DNA of 64,000 bases from Anaerocolumna sp. AGMB13020 (GTDB lineage: Bacteria > Bacillota > Clostridia > Lachnospirales > Lachnospiraceae): the NCBI RefSeq assembly GCF_033100115.1, contig NZ_CP136910.1, positions 1,364,001 to 1,428,000 on the forward strand, in the 5' to 3' direction. The notes under the pieces are model-generated. The model had not been told where the DNA came from and searched no databases. It saw only the letters and a list, made by a program, of their open reading frames with translations. Positions 1 to 9,672 of this stretch are shown here, piece by piece. Both the position numbers and the translations under genes were made by a program. Within the stretch, counting starts at the first letter, position 1; each line of letters opens with the position of its first letter.

Positions 1-3000
1 TATTTCCTGATTCCGTTAAAAACAGTACGGCTTGTGCCTCCTGTTCCGGCACCGATTTCCAATATCTTTATTTTCTCATTTCCCCGAAGACGCTTCAAAC
101 GCTTCTCGATATATGTCTTCACTGCCCAGGTTATGACCTCATTCATATAATCCGATACTTCATTTCCGTTATAAATTCGTTCCACCAGTTTCATGGAGGA
201 ACCCGGAAAAATAATATCTGTGGCGGGATATTCCCCACTTAAGATTTCCCAGAAATGTCTGGAACAGGTCCATAACAACTCCAAATAGGGTATAACCATA
301 GGATAAAGTTCAGACAAACTGACCTTTTCTTCCTCCATCCGCAGCAACTTGCTTTTCAGAACTTCATTTTCTATCCGTTGGGATACTCTAAAGGTATCAA
401 TTCCCGTCTGAACAATAACGCCATCCTTTACTAAAATGTTGAGCATACTATCAAACAGCCTGTTGTATTTCTCCATAAGATGGACTTCTTTTTTAAAAGC
501 TGACAGACTGTAAAGCTGTTCCTTCTGTGCAAATATCCCTTTCTTTTGAAAGGCCTCCAACAAGATGAAAGCTGTAAATTTCCTTAGCTCCTGAAAGGAT
601 TCCTCTATTATTTGCAGCCTTTCCTTTCCTAACTCCGGCATATCCTCTTTCTTTAATAGTTCAGCACTAACAGAGTTATCCTCCTCTTTGTATGCAGATA
701 TCTTAAGTTTCAGGTCCACACCTATATTTTCAAGAACCTCTTCATTTGCTTTCAATGCAAGTATCTGAGCTCCCTGGGAGCTTAAGATTTTCTCGATTCC
801 GTCTATGCCTTCCTTTGTCAGGATGGGATATATTCCATTGGCAGAAAGCCGTCTGCTGTATTCCCCCCCTGCAACGATACCAACTTCACCCCAGTACCCC
901 CAATTGATTAACTTAACCGGATACTCCAAAATCTCCTTTTCGTACAAGGCAAAGGAATCGGTAAAGGCACACGCCGCCGCATAGTTGCTTTGTCCCTGGT
1001 TTCCAAAAAAGGTCTGCCCTGAGGAAAAATACATTAAAAAGTCCAGTTCCTCCTCTTTTACCACATTATGAAGAACTACACTTCCTTTTACTTTTGGTGC
1101 AAGAACCTGTTTCATTGTATCTTCTTCCATGTTACAAAGGGACTGATCCTGCAAAACCAGGGCAGAATGAATTACTCCGTTTATTTTACCGAATCTGTCC
1201 TTTGCTGTCCTGAGCACTTCTGTCATACTCTCCGGGTCAGTTATATCTCCACGGACATAAAGTGCCTTTCCCCCCAAGGCTTCTATTTGCTTTACTTTTC
1301 CTTCTATTTCCTGATTTATTTCCCGTCTGCCGGTAAGCACCAGCTTTCCCTGATATTTTCTTGCCAGATGCAAGGAAAGCTCCAGACCTATACCACCGGC
1401 TCCGCCAATAATGAGATATACTCCCTTTTCCTTAAAACCAGCAGTTTCAGAATGAGACAGATTCACCGGGTATATTCTGCGGATATATCTGACCTTGTCC
1501 CTGATAACTATTTCTGATTTGCTGATGGACAGGCTGTCATAGACTATTGACTGTAAAGCGGTTTTCTTTTCCGGGAATAAGCTACCTTCTCCGTTATAAT
1601 CGATATCGAACCCGCTGACCTGCCAGTCAGGAAATTCTTTCTCTGCTGATTTCATCAAACCAAATGCACCGGCTGCATAAGGAAAACAGTTATCTTCCGG
1701 TGATATTTTATGTACATTATTCGTAATCAGTTTAAAGGTAATATTGTGGGATCCATAACCACAATTTACCATAGCCTTGATAAGCCGGTACAAGGACATT
1801 ACACTTTGCTCCTGTACAAGATCTAAATAATCCAAAGCCTGGGTATCGATACCTCCAGCTATCATTCCGCCAAAATAGAGAAAGGTATCTATTTCCTTAA
1901 CTTCTGTCAATAATTTCTCAAAGGAAGCCAGAGAACTATAATCTAACCTGTACTCTTTTTGCGAAATTCTTTCCTCCCAGGTATCCAGTTTTGCTTTTAT
2001 TACTTCCTGCTCTTCATACAGTTTTTCCATTTCCTTACACACAGCCTCAGATGCCTCATTTATGATGAGAAGAACTTTCTTGGGCTTAATGGTTCTGCCG
2101 GTATTTTGTTCCGATGCTTTCATGCGTTCCCACCTGGGACTATAAAAAAAGTTATCCGCTTCTGCCTCTGCTTCGGCGTATTCCTTTTTGTCTTGCTTCT
2201 TTTCATGAACTACTACCGCTTTCGCCAGGGAATACTCACCCCTTGCAAAGGGATAGGTGGGAATGGAAATAAGCTGCGGTAAACTATCCTCTATATATAA
2301 CCAGTGCCAGTAAATGGCTACGCCTGCTACCCATAGCTCGGCAAGCTTATCAAACTCTCTGTTCTTCATTAACGCTTTTACAAATTCTTCACTTGCTGCT
2401 CCTTCAAAAACCTCCCTGAAGGGAAGGGCTTTGGTATTCCCCTGGTAAAGATTTGGTATATATTCTTCCCCGTTGCTATAGTCCTGCAATTTCTTCTTTA
2501 CTTCTTCAAGGTCAGCTGCTACGATTGCAATTCTTTCCTGCATAGCCTCACGTCCAACCTGAAGGGTATATGCCATATTCTGAAACAGACTGTCCTTATC
2601 CCCGTCCGCCTGGTCATTGCAGCCGGCGATATAACTCTGGTGTTTCAAGACATATTCCTTTAATCTTTTCTCATCTCTGGCTGAGAAAACATATATTTGC
2701 CGGGATGGCTTTCCGGTACTTTTAGCAAGGGTTGGTTTTATGTACTCTTCTATAACGATATGCGCATTGGAACCACCTGCACCAAAAGAAGAGATTCCGG
2801 CCATCAGAGGGAATTCTTTTATCTCACCGTTCAGGCTTAAAGTACAGCGTGTCCAGGGCTCCAAATCCTGCTGCACCTTAAAAGGGCTGCTGTTAAAATC
2901 AATACCCGGATTTAATCGCTTCGAATGAAGAGAAGGGACCAGATACCCATATTTCATCTGTAACAGGATTTTTGTAATTCCTGCAATCCCCGCCGCACTT

Positions 3001-5009
3001 TCACAATGACCGATATTGGATTTTACCGACCCGATTCTGCAGAACTGCCTGTCCTTTGTATATTCGCTGAATACCTTATTTAAGCCACTGATTTCTATGG
3101 GATCACCGAGAGCTGTGCCGGTACCATGAGCTTCTATATAACCCATTGCTCTGGGATTGATATTGGCCTTTTTATAAGCCCTGCGTATAACCTCTGCCTG
3201 GGCATTGGGATTGGGTACAGTATAGCCATTGGTTTTCCCGCCATGATTGATAGCAGTGCTTTTAATAATTCCATAGATATGATCCCCCTCAGCTACCGCC
3301 TTGTCGAAGGGTTTCAGCAAAAGAGCTCCTACTCCTTCCCCCGGAACATAACCGTCTCCACCTTCTCCAAAGCTCTCACAAAGACCCTTGCTGGAAAGGA
3401 AATTATTTTGTCCTAGCAGTACATATTTATTGGGATGAAGCGTTACATTGACACCTCCGGCAACGGCCATTTCACAGTCACCTTTTTGAAGACTCTGGCA
3501 AGCCAGATGTATAGCTGTTAAGGAAGAAGAGCATAAGGTATCAACAGCCATGCTGGGCCCGTGAAAATTAAAATAATAGGATACTCTGTTTGCAATAGAA
3601 GACAGACTTCCGTTCAAAGCAATCATATTCCCCTGTTCCTGTTCCCTGGCACCATAAAACTGGTATTCCTCAAACAAAGCCCCTACAAAAACACCTATAT
3701 TCCCCTCCATCCCATTTTCTCTGTAACGACTGCAGGTTTCCTTTGTATAACCTGCATCCTCCAGCGTTTCGTGGACACAGGTAAGGAAGAGTCTCTCCTG
3801 TGGGTCAATTATCTCAGCTTCATGGGGAGAGATATTAAAGAACAAGGGATCGAACTGATAAACACCCTCTAAAAATCCACCCCACTTGGAATTTACCTTT
3901 CCCTCTTTCTGTTTATCCGGGGCATAATATGCCGTGTAATCCCAACGCTCCTCCGGAATTTCTGTAACGCAGTTCCTGCCTGCCTTCAGGTTTTCCCAAT
4001 ATTCGTTCAGATCTTCTGCCTGAGGGTATTTGCCCCCCAGACCTATGATGGCAATTTCCCCGTTATTATTTTTTTCTTCCTGTAGTTCCTTTTCTTCCTG
4101 CTTAAAAGAAGCATAACGGCTCTTTTGCTTCCTATCAAACCCTGGAGTTAGGAACGGTATATATTCTTCTTCGTAAGCAAACGCTTTACCCAGGTCTTTG
4201 CTTCTATTTCTATCCTTGTTTCTTTTCATATCATCCTGAATTATGTCTCTTTCAAGATTCTGTACCCGTTCTTTGGCTGGTTCTTGCTTCCGTTCATATT
4301 GTGGTTCTTGCTTCACTTCCTGGTTTGGTTCTTGCTTTGGTTCATTCTTTGGTTCTTGACTCCGTTCTTTATATAAGACTTTATTGAAATGCGTATCCAA
4401 ATCCATCGTATTGTCCCGGTTTTCAAGTCCTGGTTCTTCATTATGGGCCGAACTTAAAATCTCCTGCAGTTTCTGATAATGTTCTGCCATGAAATACTCC
4501 GTAAGCTCCTCAATGGTCCTGTATTCAAAAAACAGAGTCTTTGGAAGTACGCCAAAGGCCTCCTCCAGCTTATCGGTCATCTGCATAATCATAACCGAAT
4601 CTATACCATACTCCTCCATAGGCACATCGTCCTCAATTTTATGCTTTGGGACCTTTAATTCTTCTGATAACAGCTCTTTAAAATATATGGTAACCCTTTC
4701 TTGGGAAACAACTGCCCCAGCAGGACTGTCTTTTTTCTGGATACCTAAAATATCTCTTAATTTCTGCTGATGCTCGGACATAAAATATTCCGTCAGTTCC
4801 CCAATGGTCTGATATTCAAAAAATAAAGTCTTAGGCAGGTTCCCAAAGGTTTCTTCCAGTTTATCGGTCATTTGCATGACCATTACGGAATCTATTCCAT
4901 ATTCCTCCATGGGCACATCTTCTTCTATTTTATGTACCGGAACTTTAAGTTCCGCCGACAGCAATTCTTTAAAATATGGCATTGCCCTCTCTTTTATATT
5001 TTCTTTCAT
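1..5009 (-). CDS. trans-AT polyketide synthase, ACP-ACP-KS-KR-MT, C-terminus outside window
   Basis: I translated the minus strand from the ATG at 5009; the frame stays open for 1669 codons to the window edge. Domains in order: two near-identical carrier domains with phosphopantetheine serines at about Ser41 and Ser138 (GIDSVMVMQ and GIDSVMIMQ); a Glu/Pro/Gln-rich linker at about 200-250; a ketosynthase at about 318-760 with active-site Cys493 (DTLCSSSL) and both histidines (EAHGTGT, NIGHCES); a ketoreductase from about 1195 with GGAGGIG and a catalytic Tyr (QSNYAAA); then a methyltransferase start with the SAM-binding motif LEIGAGTGGTS near 1650. No acyltransferase is present, so malonyl is loaded in trans. 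It acts last of the three synthases seen and probably reduces and C-methylates its intermediate. It lies 45 bp after the preceding PKS gene. The ACPs lack the Trp six residues after Ser that marks beta-branching ACPs. Confidence 0.93.
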   Translation of the reverse strand, partial: MKENIKERAMPYFKELLSAELKVPVHKIEEDVPMEEYGIDSVMVMQMTDKLEETFGNLPKTLFFEYQTIGELTEYFMSEHQQKLRDILGIQKKDSPAGAVVSQERVTIYFKELLSEELKVPKHKIEDDVPMEEYGIDSVMIMQMTDKLEEAFGVLPKTLFFEYRTIEELTEYFMAEHYQKLQEILSSAHNEEPGLENRDNTMDLDTHFNKVLYKERSQEPKNEPKQEPNQEVKQEPQYERKQEPAKERVQNLERDIIQDDMKRNKDRNRSKDLGKAFAYEEEYIPFLTPGFDRKQKSRYASFKQEEKELQEEKNNNGEIAIIGLGGKYPQAEDLNEYWENLKAGRNCVTEIPEERWDYTAYYAPDKQKEGKVNSKWGGFLEGVYQFDPLFFNISPHEAEIIDPQERLFLTCVHETLEDAGYTKETCSRYRENGMEGNIGVFVGALFEEYQFYGAREQEQGNMIALNGSLSSIANRVSYYFNFHGPSMAVDTLCSSSLTAIHLACQSLQKGDCEMAVAGGVNVTLHPNKYVLLGQNNFLSSKGLCESFGEGGDGYVPGEGVGALLLKPFDKAVAEGDHIYGIIKSTAINHGGKTNGYTVPNPNAQAEVIRRAYKKANINPRAMGYIEAHGTGTALGDPIEISGLNKVFSEYTKDRQFCRIGSVKSNIGHCESAAGIAGITKILLQMKYGYLVPSLHSKRLNPGIDFNSSPFKVQQDLEPWTRCTLSLNGEIKEFPLMAGISSFGAGGSNAHIVIEEYIKPTLAKSTGKPSRQIYVFSARDEKRLKEYVLKHQSYIAGCNDQADGDKDSLFQNMAYTLQVGREAMQERIAIVAADLEEVKKKLQDYSNGEEYIPNLYQGNTKALPFREVFEGAASEEFVKALMKNREFDKLAELWVAGVAIYWHWLYIEDSLPQLISIPTYPFARGEYSLAKAVVVHEKKQDKKEYAEAEAEADNFFYSPRWERMKASEQNTGRTIKPKKVLLIINEASEAVCKEMEKLYEEQEVIKAKLDTWEERISQKEYRLDYSSLASFEKLLTEVKEIDTFLYFGGMIAGGIDTQALDYLDLVQEQSVMSLYRLIKAMVNCGYGSHNITFKLITNNVHKISPEDNCFPYAAGAFGLMKSAEKEFPDWQVSGFDIDYNGEGSLFPEKKTALQSIVYDSLSISKSEIVIRDKVRYIRRIYPVNLSHSETAGFKEKGVYLIIGGAGGIGLELSLHLARKYQGKLVLTGRREINQEIEGKVKQIEALGGKALYVRGDITDPESMTEVLRTAKDRFGKINGVIHSALVLQDQSLCNMEEDTMKQVLAPKVKGSVVLHNVVKEEELDFLMYFSSGQTFFGNQGQSNYAAACAFTDSFALYEKEILEYPVKLINWGYWGEVGIVAGGEYSRRLSANGIYPILTKEGIDGIEKILSSQGAQILALKANEEVLENIGVDLKLKISAYKEEDNSVSAELLKKEDMPELGKERLQIIEESFQELRKFTAFILLEAFQKKGIFAQKEQLYSLSAFKKEVHLMEKYNRLFDSMLNILVKDGVIVQTGIDTFRVSQRIENEVLKSKLLRMEEEKVSLSELYPMVIPYLELLWTCSRHFWEILSGEYPATDIIFPGSSMKLVERIYNGNEVSDYMNEVITWAVKTYIEKRLKRLRGNEKIKILEIGAGTGGTSRTVFNGIRK

Positions 5010-5054
5010 ATCCGATTTTCCTTTTCCTTTTGACAAAATTGTTAAGTGACCTAT

Positions 5055-8000
5055 CTATTTCTCAATAAATTCACGGATTTTCCTGCCATCTCCCATTGCA
5101 ACCATGACTTGTGCCTGCTCCTGTCCATATATTTTATAAAAAGCCTCCAGACCTTTCTCTGTCTGTAAGGCTTTCATTCCGGTCTTTGCCCCATGAAGTT
5201 TCTCCGCTTCTTCCGTCATATGCATTCCTCCGCTCTGCCACAGCGGCCAGTTGATGGATACTGTTCTGCCATAACGCCTGCCGTTCTTTACCAGCTCATT
5301 TCTGTACCCTGCATACTCATCCATAAATGCGTTGGCAGCAGCATAATCCGCTTGTCCGGGATTACCAAGAGAACCTGCAATGGATGAGAATAAAATAAAA
5401 AAGTCCAGGGGAATGTCCCTGGCTGTTTTATCGAGATTTATCAGACCACTTACCTTTGGTTCCAGTACCGTCTGAAATTCATCTTTTGTCTTTTTGTATA
5501 TATAGTTATCACGTTTTATACCCGCGCAGTAGAGAATTCCATTTATAGCTCCATACGCTTTGATGATTTCTTCAATAAGCTCCTGTACGCCCTTAACATC
5601 CGTAACATCTGCCTGCCTGTACACAATCGATGCTCCAAGCTTTTGAAGTTCTCTAAGAACCTCCTGCTTATCTTCCTTAAGCTTTCCTCTGCCGGTTAAT
5701 ATAATCGTTGGATTTTTGGATTTTTCTGCTATCTCTCTTGCAAATATTAATCCCAGTTCTCCTCTTCCTCCGGTTATCAGGTATCTTCCGTTATCTCTCC
5801 AGGGTTGCTTTTCCCCTAAAACTCCCGTTAATTCCTTCCAGGATTTCACATAACGTTTTCCCTCCCGATAACTGACCTGCTTCTCTGTGGGACTTTTACT
5901 ATTATCAATGATTTTATCTGCCAGGTCTGCTGCTGTTTCTCCCTGTTCAATTTCAATGATCTGACCATTTATCCTGGGATTTTCCTGTTCTGCGGTCTTT
6001 AACAGACCGCTTAAGGCTCCATATAACTTTTCCTCAGGGTTATTATGTATAATAAGCTGTACCAGCTTTTTCTTACTGCTTTTTTCTGAAAGGACTTTCT
6101 TTATTTCCTCAAATATTTGGCTGGTATAGCTTTTATACCTTAAGCCTATGTCACTGTTGGAATCCTCAAGTTCCATAAAGTTTAAATCTACAGTGTTCCC
6201 AGCCAAAGCTTCCCTTAATTGTCCAATGTTGATTTCCGGTACTTCACAAAGAATTATCAGGTGGTTATCATAGGGAACTACCCCCTTCTTTCTTACATCT
6301 GCTTCCTTCCATTCCGGTGCCAGTAATAGCAGCTCTCCCAGATTCTGACTGACCACTGCCTTTTCAAATTTCTTTAAGGTTAATCCTTGCATCTGTATAC
6401 CTACTTTACCGGTATCACTGCATAGATCAATATCAAACTTTCTAAGATTATTTCTGCTGTTATCCAGGTTAATAGCTCTGATAGAAGCCCACTTAATCTC
6501 CGTATTCTGATCAAGTATCCTAAGGGTCTGCAAGGCAAAAGGGACATAAGCACCCAGAGTTCCATTTTCCATCATAAGTCCCATAGTCGCCTGAATAGCA
6601 GAATCCAGGATACTTGGATGGAGGGTATAGTTCTTTCTTGTACTTTTAATCTCTTCCGGTAACTCCAGGCTTGCCAGGATTTCATCTTTTCCCAGATAGA
6701 GCCGCTCTATTCCCCTTTGTTCCCTGCCATACTGAAAACCAATCTGTTCAAAAGCCTTATAGCATTCCTCTTGTGAGATTTCACCGCTTCTGCACTCCAG
6801 CTGTTTGAGTCGGATATCTATTTCATATGTTCTTTCGGTACGTCTTAAGCTTGCCGAACCTTCACTGTGTATACTGGAGTTATCCCCGGTTATCTGGTAG
6901 CTGATCTGTTCCTCATTTTCCAAATATAAGGATATCCTAAGAGGAACCGGCTTCTCATTTACTATAACGGCCTTAGCCCAAATTATATTATTCAGCTGGA
7001 ATATGATATCCTCTTCCTTACGATCAATTGAGGCTTTTATGGCTGCGAAGGCCATTTCCAGATAGGCAACCCCCGGTAAGATTTTCTGACCATGAATCAC
7101 ATGGGCTTTTAAAAAGAATTCCTGTCCGGTTAATATTGTAAGATATTTTTGTTCCGTAAAATTTGACAGATTCTCATGAAGGAGCGGGTGAAGAATTGAT
7201 ATCTTTCCGTTCTCTGTATCGGATTTTTCCTTATGAGCCCCGGGAATCCAATAAGCTTCCTTTTTAAAGGGGTAGGTAGGCAAGCTTACAATTTTAGGTT
7301 TCACCTTCCCATAAAGAAGCTTCCAGTCAAAAGACAATCCCTTTGTCCACAAATCAAGTATCTTCTCATATTTTCCTTTATTGGCCCAGTTGAACAAGGT
7401 CTCACTGAATTCCTGGTCATCCTCTAGTATTGCTATGGTTTTCTTCTGGGTCTTAACATTACCGCTGAAGACTTCTTTTTGTTCTCTTCCTTTTAGGAAG
7501 ACATCCAGTTTCTCTGTAAGGTCCTGTATGGAATCCGTCAGAATGGCGACTCTTTCCTGCATGGCTTCACGTCCGCATTGCAAGGTATAGGCTATATCAA
7601 TAAGTTTGTGGCTGGCTGCCTCCCCCGTTCTCAGAAACTTTAAGAAATTTTCTGCATAAACTTTCAGCCGTTCTTCCGTTTTTGCTGATAGTAGTATGAT
7701 ATGTTCAGGAAAAGTGTCCGTCCTGTCTGCAGCTCCTGCCTTCTCCTGATATTCTTCCATTACGACATGGGCATTGGCGCCGCCAAAACCAAAGGAACTG
7801 ATCCCTGCCCTTCTGGGTAATGGAACACCGTTTACATCCTCAAGGGCTTCCCAGGGCCTATTGGAGTCTACGACATAAAAAGGGCTTCCCTCCAGACGAA
7901 TCTTATCGTTAAGTTTCTGAAAATGAAGATTTCCGGGAATCATTTTATGTTTCATGGAGAGCAGCACTTTAAAAACACCGGCAATTCCCGAAGCAACTTC

Positions 8001-9647
8001 CAGATGTCCTATATTGGACTTGACAGAACCGATTCCGCAATAGTTATCTTTTAAAACAATACCTTTTGCTTTTGCCGCTTCTTCAAAGGCCTTTTTTAAT
8101 CCATTTACTTCAATGGGATCTCCCAGACTGGTACCGGTTCCATGAGCTTCTATGTAGGATATGGTATCAGGTGTTATATTTCCTTTTTCCAAAGCGGTAA
8201 GCACTGCTTCTGCCTGTGCATTTGGACTGGGAGCTGTTAGGGAGTTTGTCAGACCGCAATGATTTACGGCTGTTCCTTTTATTACTCCATATATTTGATT
8301 GCCCTCTTCCACTGCTTTGCTAAGAGGCTTCAGTAGGATTGCTCCCACTCCTTCCGCTCTGACATAGCCATTGGCTGATATATCAAAGGTCTTGCACCTG
8401 CCGTCTTTGGAGAGCATCCCTGCATGACTGAAGGATAAGTAAGGACGGGGGGTGCATATAAGATTAACACCGCCGGCGACCGCCATTGCACATTCTCCGT
8501 TCTGTATGGCCTTCACTGCCTGATGGATTGCCACAAGAGAGCTGGAACACGCAGTATCTACCACACTGCTTGGTCCATGTAGATTCAGAAGATAAGAAAT
8601 CCGGTTTGCAATAATGCAAAAATACGACCCTGTGGCTGCATAAATATCCAAGCTTATATCACCTTCTGCAATCAGCTGATTATAATCATCATTCCCAACA
8701 CCAACAAAAATACCGGTATTTGAACCGGCTACCGCCGAAGCTTTATAACCAGCATCCTCAAATACTCTCCATACCTCCTCCAGTAAAATACGCTGCTGGG
8801 GATCCATTAATTCAGCTTCTCTGGGAGAAATATTGAAGAACTGTGCATCGAAACCTTTTATATCCTTTAAGAAACCACCACATTTGTTATTTGCTTTATT
8901 GCCTTTATGAGGGTCTCCATAATATTCCTCTTTGTCCCATCGATCCTTCGGAATCTCTGTTACCAAATCCTCCCCGTTTACTAAATGCTCCCAGAATTCA
9001 GATAAATTCTCTGATTGAGGCAAGCGCCCGCTCATTCCTATTATCGCGATATCTTCTGCAGCCACTGGCGTTGTGACTGTACTTTCTGAAAATAAATCTG
9101 ATAATTCCCGAATGGATCTCTGCCCTTTTGCTACCTGCTCCCACTCGCTTTCTATCATACCAGACGGATACTTCAATTGCTCTGTCTGGCTTATAGTCTG
9201 CTCCGCTTTATTTGTTATCGGTTCTGTCAGACTTTCAGTTTCCTTCAAGTCGTTTATTATTTCCACCGGATTATATTCAATTTGTTCTGGTTGGCTTTCT
9301 GTTTTCTTTAACTGGCTTTCAAGGGAGGAATCAAGTGCCGGTTCCTGATATTGCTTAACAGAGTACCTATATTTTTCCGTTAAGTAATTTCCTATTTCCT
9401 TCATATTGGAATACTCAAACAGTAGTGTTGAGTCAATGTCAGTATCCAGACGGGTATTAATCATATCGGTGAATTCATTGAGTGCAACGGAATCCAGGCC
9501 GAATTCACGTAAATCCGTGTTCTCATCTATTTCCTTTTCCTCTATACATAATAACTCTGCAAGCATGGCAACAAGCAGTTTTACCACATTTTTTTCATCT
9601 TCTGTCAGAGTATTCCCAGAAATTTCTGTGTTCCCTTTCCCTCTCAT
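5055..9647 (-). CDS. trans-AT polyketide synthase, ACP-KS-DH-KR
   Basis: A 1530-residue megasynthase. It starts with an acyl carrier domain (Ser53 in GLDSVAL), followed by a low-complexity linker at 95-195. The ketosynthase spans about 198-635 with Cys367 (DTACSSS), His502 (EAHGTGT) and His548 (NIGHLEV). The dehydratase spans about 815-1100; it has the H-x3-G-x4-P motif at His849-Pro858 and the D-x3-Q motif at Asp1015-Gln1019, so it looks active. The ketoreductase is at about 1285-1500 with GGRGELG, Lys1398, Ser1421/1422, Tyr1435 and Asn1439. There is no AT and no C-terminal ACP: the protein ends just after the KR, and the carrier for this module must be the tandem ACP at the start of the next gene. 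Expected chemistry is one elongation followed by ketoreduction and dehydration to an alkene. It begins 25 bp after the upstream PKS gene in the same operon. Confidence 0.95.
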   Translation of the reverse strand: MRGKGNTEISGNTLTEDEKNVVKLLVAMLAELLCIEEKEIDENTDLREFGLDSVALNEFTDMINTRLDTDIDSTLLFEYSNMKEIGNYLTEKYRYSVKQYQEPALDSSLESQLKKTESQPEQIEYNPVEIINDLKETESLTEPITNKAEQTISQTEQLKYPSGMIESEWEQVAKGQRSIRELSDLFSESTVTTPVAAEDIAIIGMSGRLPQSENLSEFWEHLVNGEDLVTEIPKDRWDKEEYYGDPHKGNKANNKCGGFLKDIKGFDAQFFNISPREAELMDPQQRILLEEVWRVFEDAGYKASAVAGSNTGIFVGVGNDDYNQLIAEGDISLDIYAATGSYFCIIANRISYLLNLHGPSSVVDTACSSSLVAIHQAVKAIQNGECAMAVAGGVNLICTPRPYLSFSHAGMLSKDGRCKTFDISANGYVRAEGVGAILLKPLSKAVEEGNQIYGVIKGTAVNHCGLTNSLTAPSPNAQAEAVLTALEKGNITPDTISYIEAHGTGTSLGDPIEVNGLKKAFEEAAKAKGIVLKDNYCGIGSVKSNIGHLEVASGIAGVFKVLLSMKHKMIPGNLHFQKLNDKIRLEGSPFYVVDSNRPWEALEDVNGVPLPRRAGISSFGFGGANAHVVMEEYQEKAGAADRTDTFPEHIILLSAKTEERLKVYAENFLKFLRTGEAASHKLIDIAYTLQCGREAMQERVAILTDSIQDLTEKLDVFLKGREQKEVFSGNVKTQKKTIAILEDDQEFSETLFNWANKGKYEKILDLWTKGLSFDWKLLYGKVKPKIVSLPTYPFKKEAYWIPGAHKEKSDTENGKISILHPLLHENLSNFTEQKYLTILTGQEFFLKAHVIHGQKILPGVAYLEMAFAAIKASIDRKEEDIIFQLNNIIWAKAVIVNEKPVPLRISLYLENEEQISYQITGDNSSIHSEGSASLRRTERTYEIDIRLKQLECRSGEISQEECYKAFEQIGFQYGREQRGIERLYLGKDEILASLELPEEIKSTRKNYTLHPSILDSAIQATMGLMMENGTLGAYVPFALQTLRILDQNTEIKWASIRAINLDNSRNNLRKFDIDLCSDTGKVGIQMQGLTLKKFEKAVVSQNLGELLLLAPEWKEADVRKKGVVPYDNHLIILCEVPEINIGQLREALAGNTVDLNFMELEDSNSDIGLRYKSYTSQIFEEIKKVLSEKSSKKKLVQLIIHNNPEEKLYGALSGLLKTAEQENPRINGQIIEIEQGETAADLADKIIDNSKSPTEKQVSYREGKRYVKSWKELTGVLGEKQPWRDNGRYLITGGRGELGLIFAREIAEKSKNPTIILTGRGKLKEDKQEVLRELQKLGASIVYRQADVTDVKGVQELIEEIIKAYGAINGILYCAGIKRDNYIYKKTKDEFQTVLEPKVSGLINLDKTARDIPLDFFILFSSIAGSLGNPGQADYAAANAFMDEYAGYRNELVKNGRRYGRTVSINWPLWQSGGMHMTEEAEKLHGAKTGMKALQTEKGLEAFYKIYGQEQAQVMVAMGDGRKIREFIEK

Positions 9648-9672
9648 ATTGCCTCCCTTTTCTTCTTATGAT

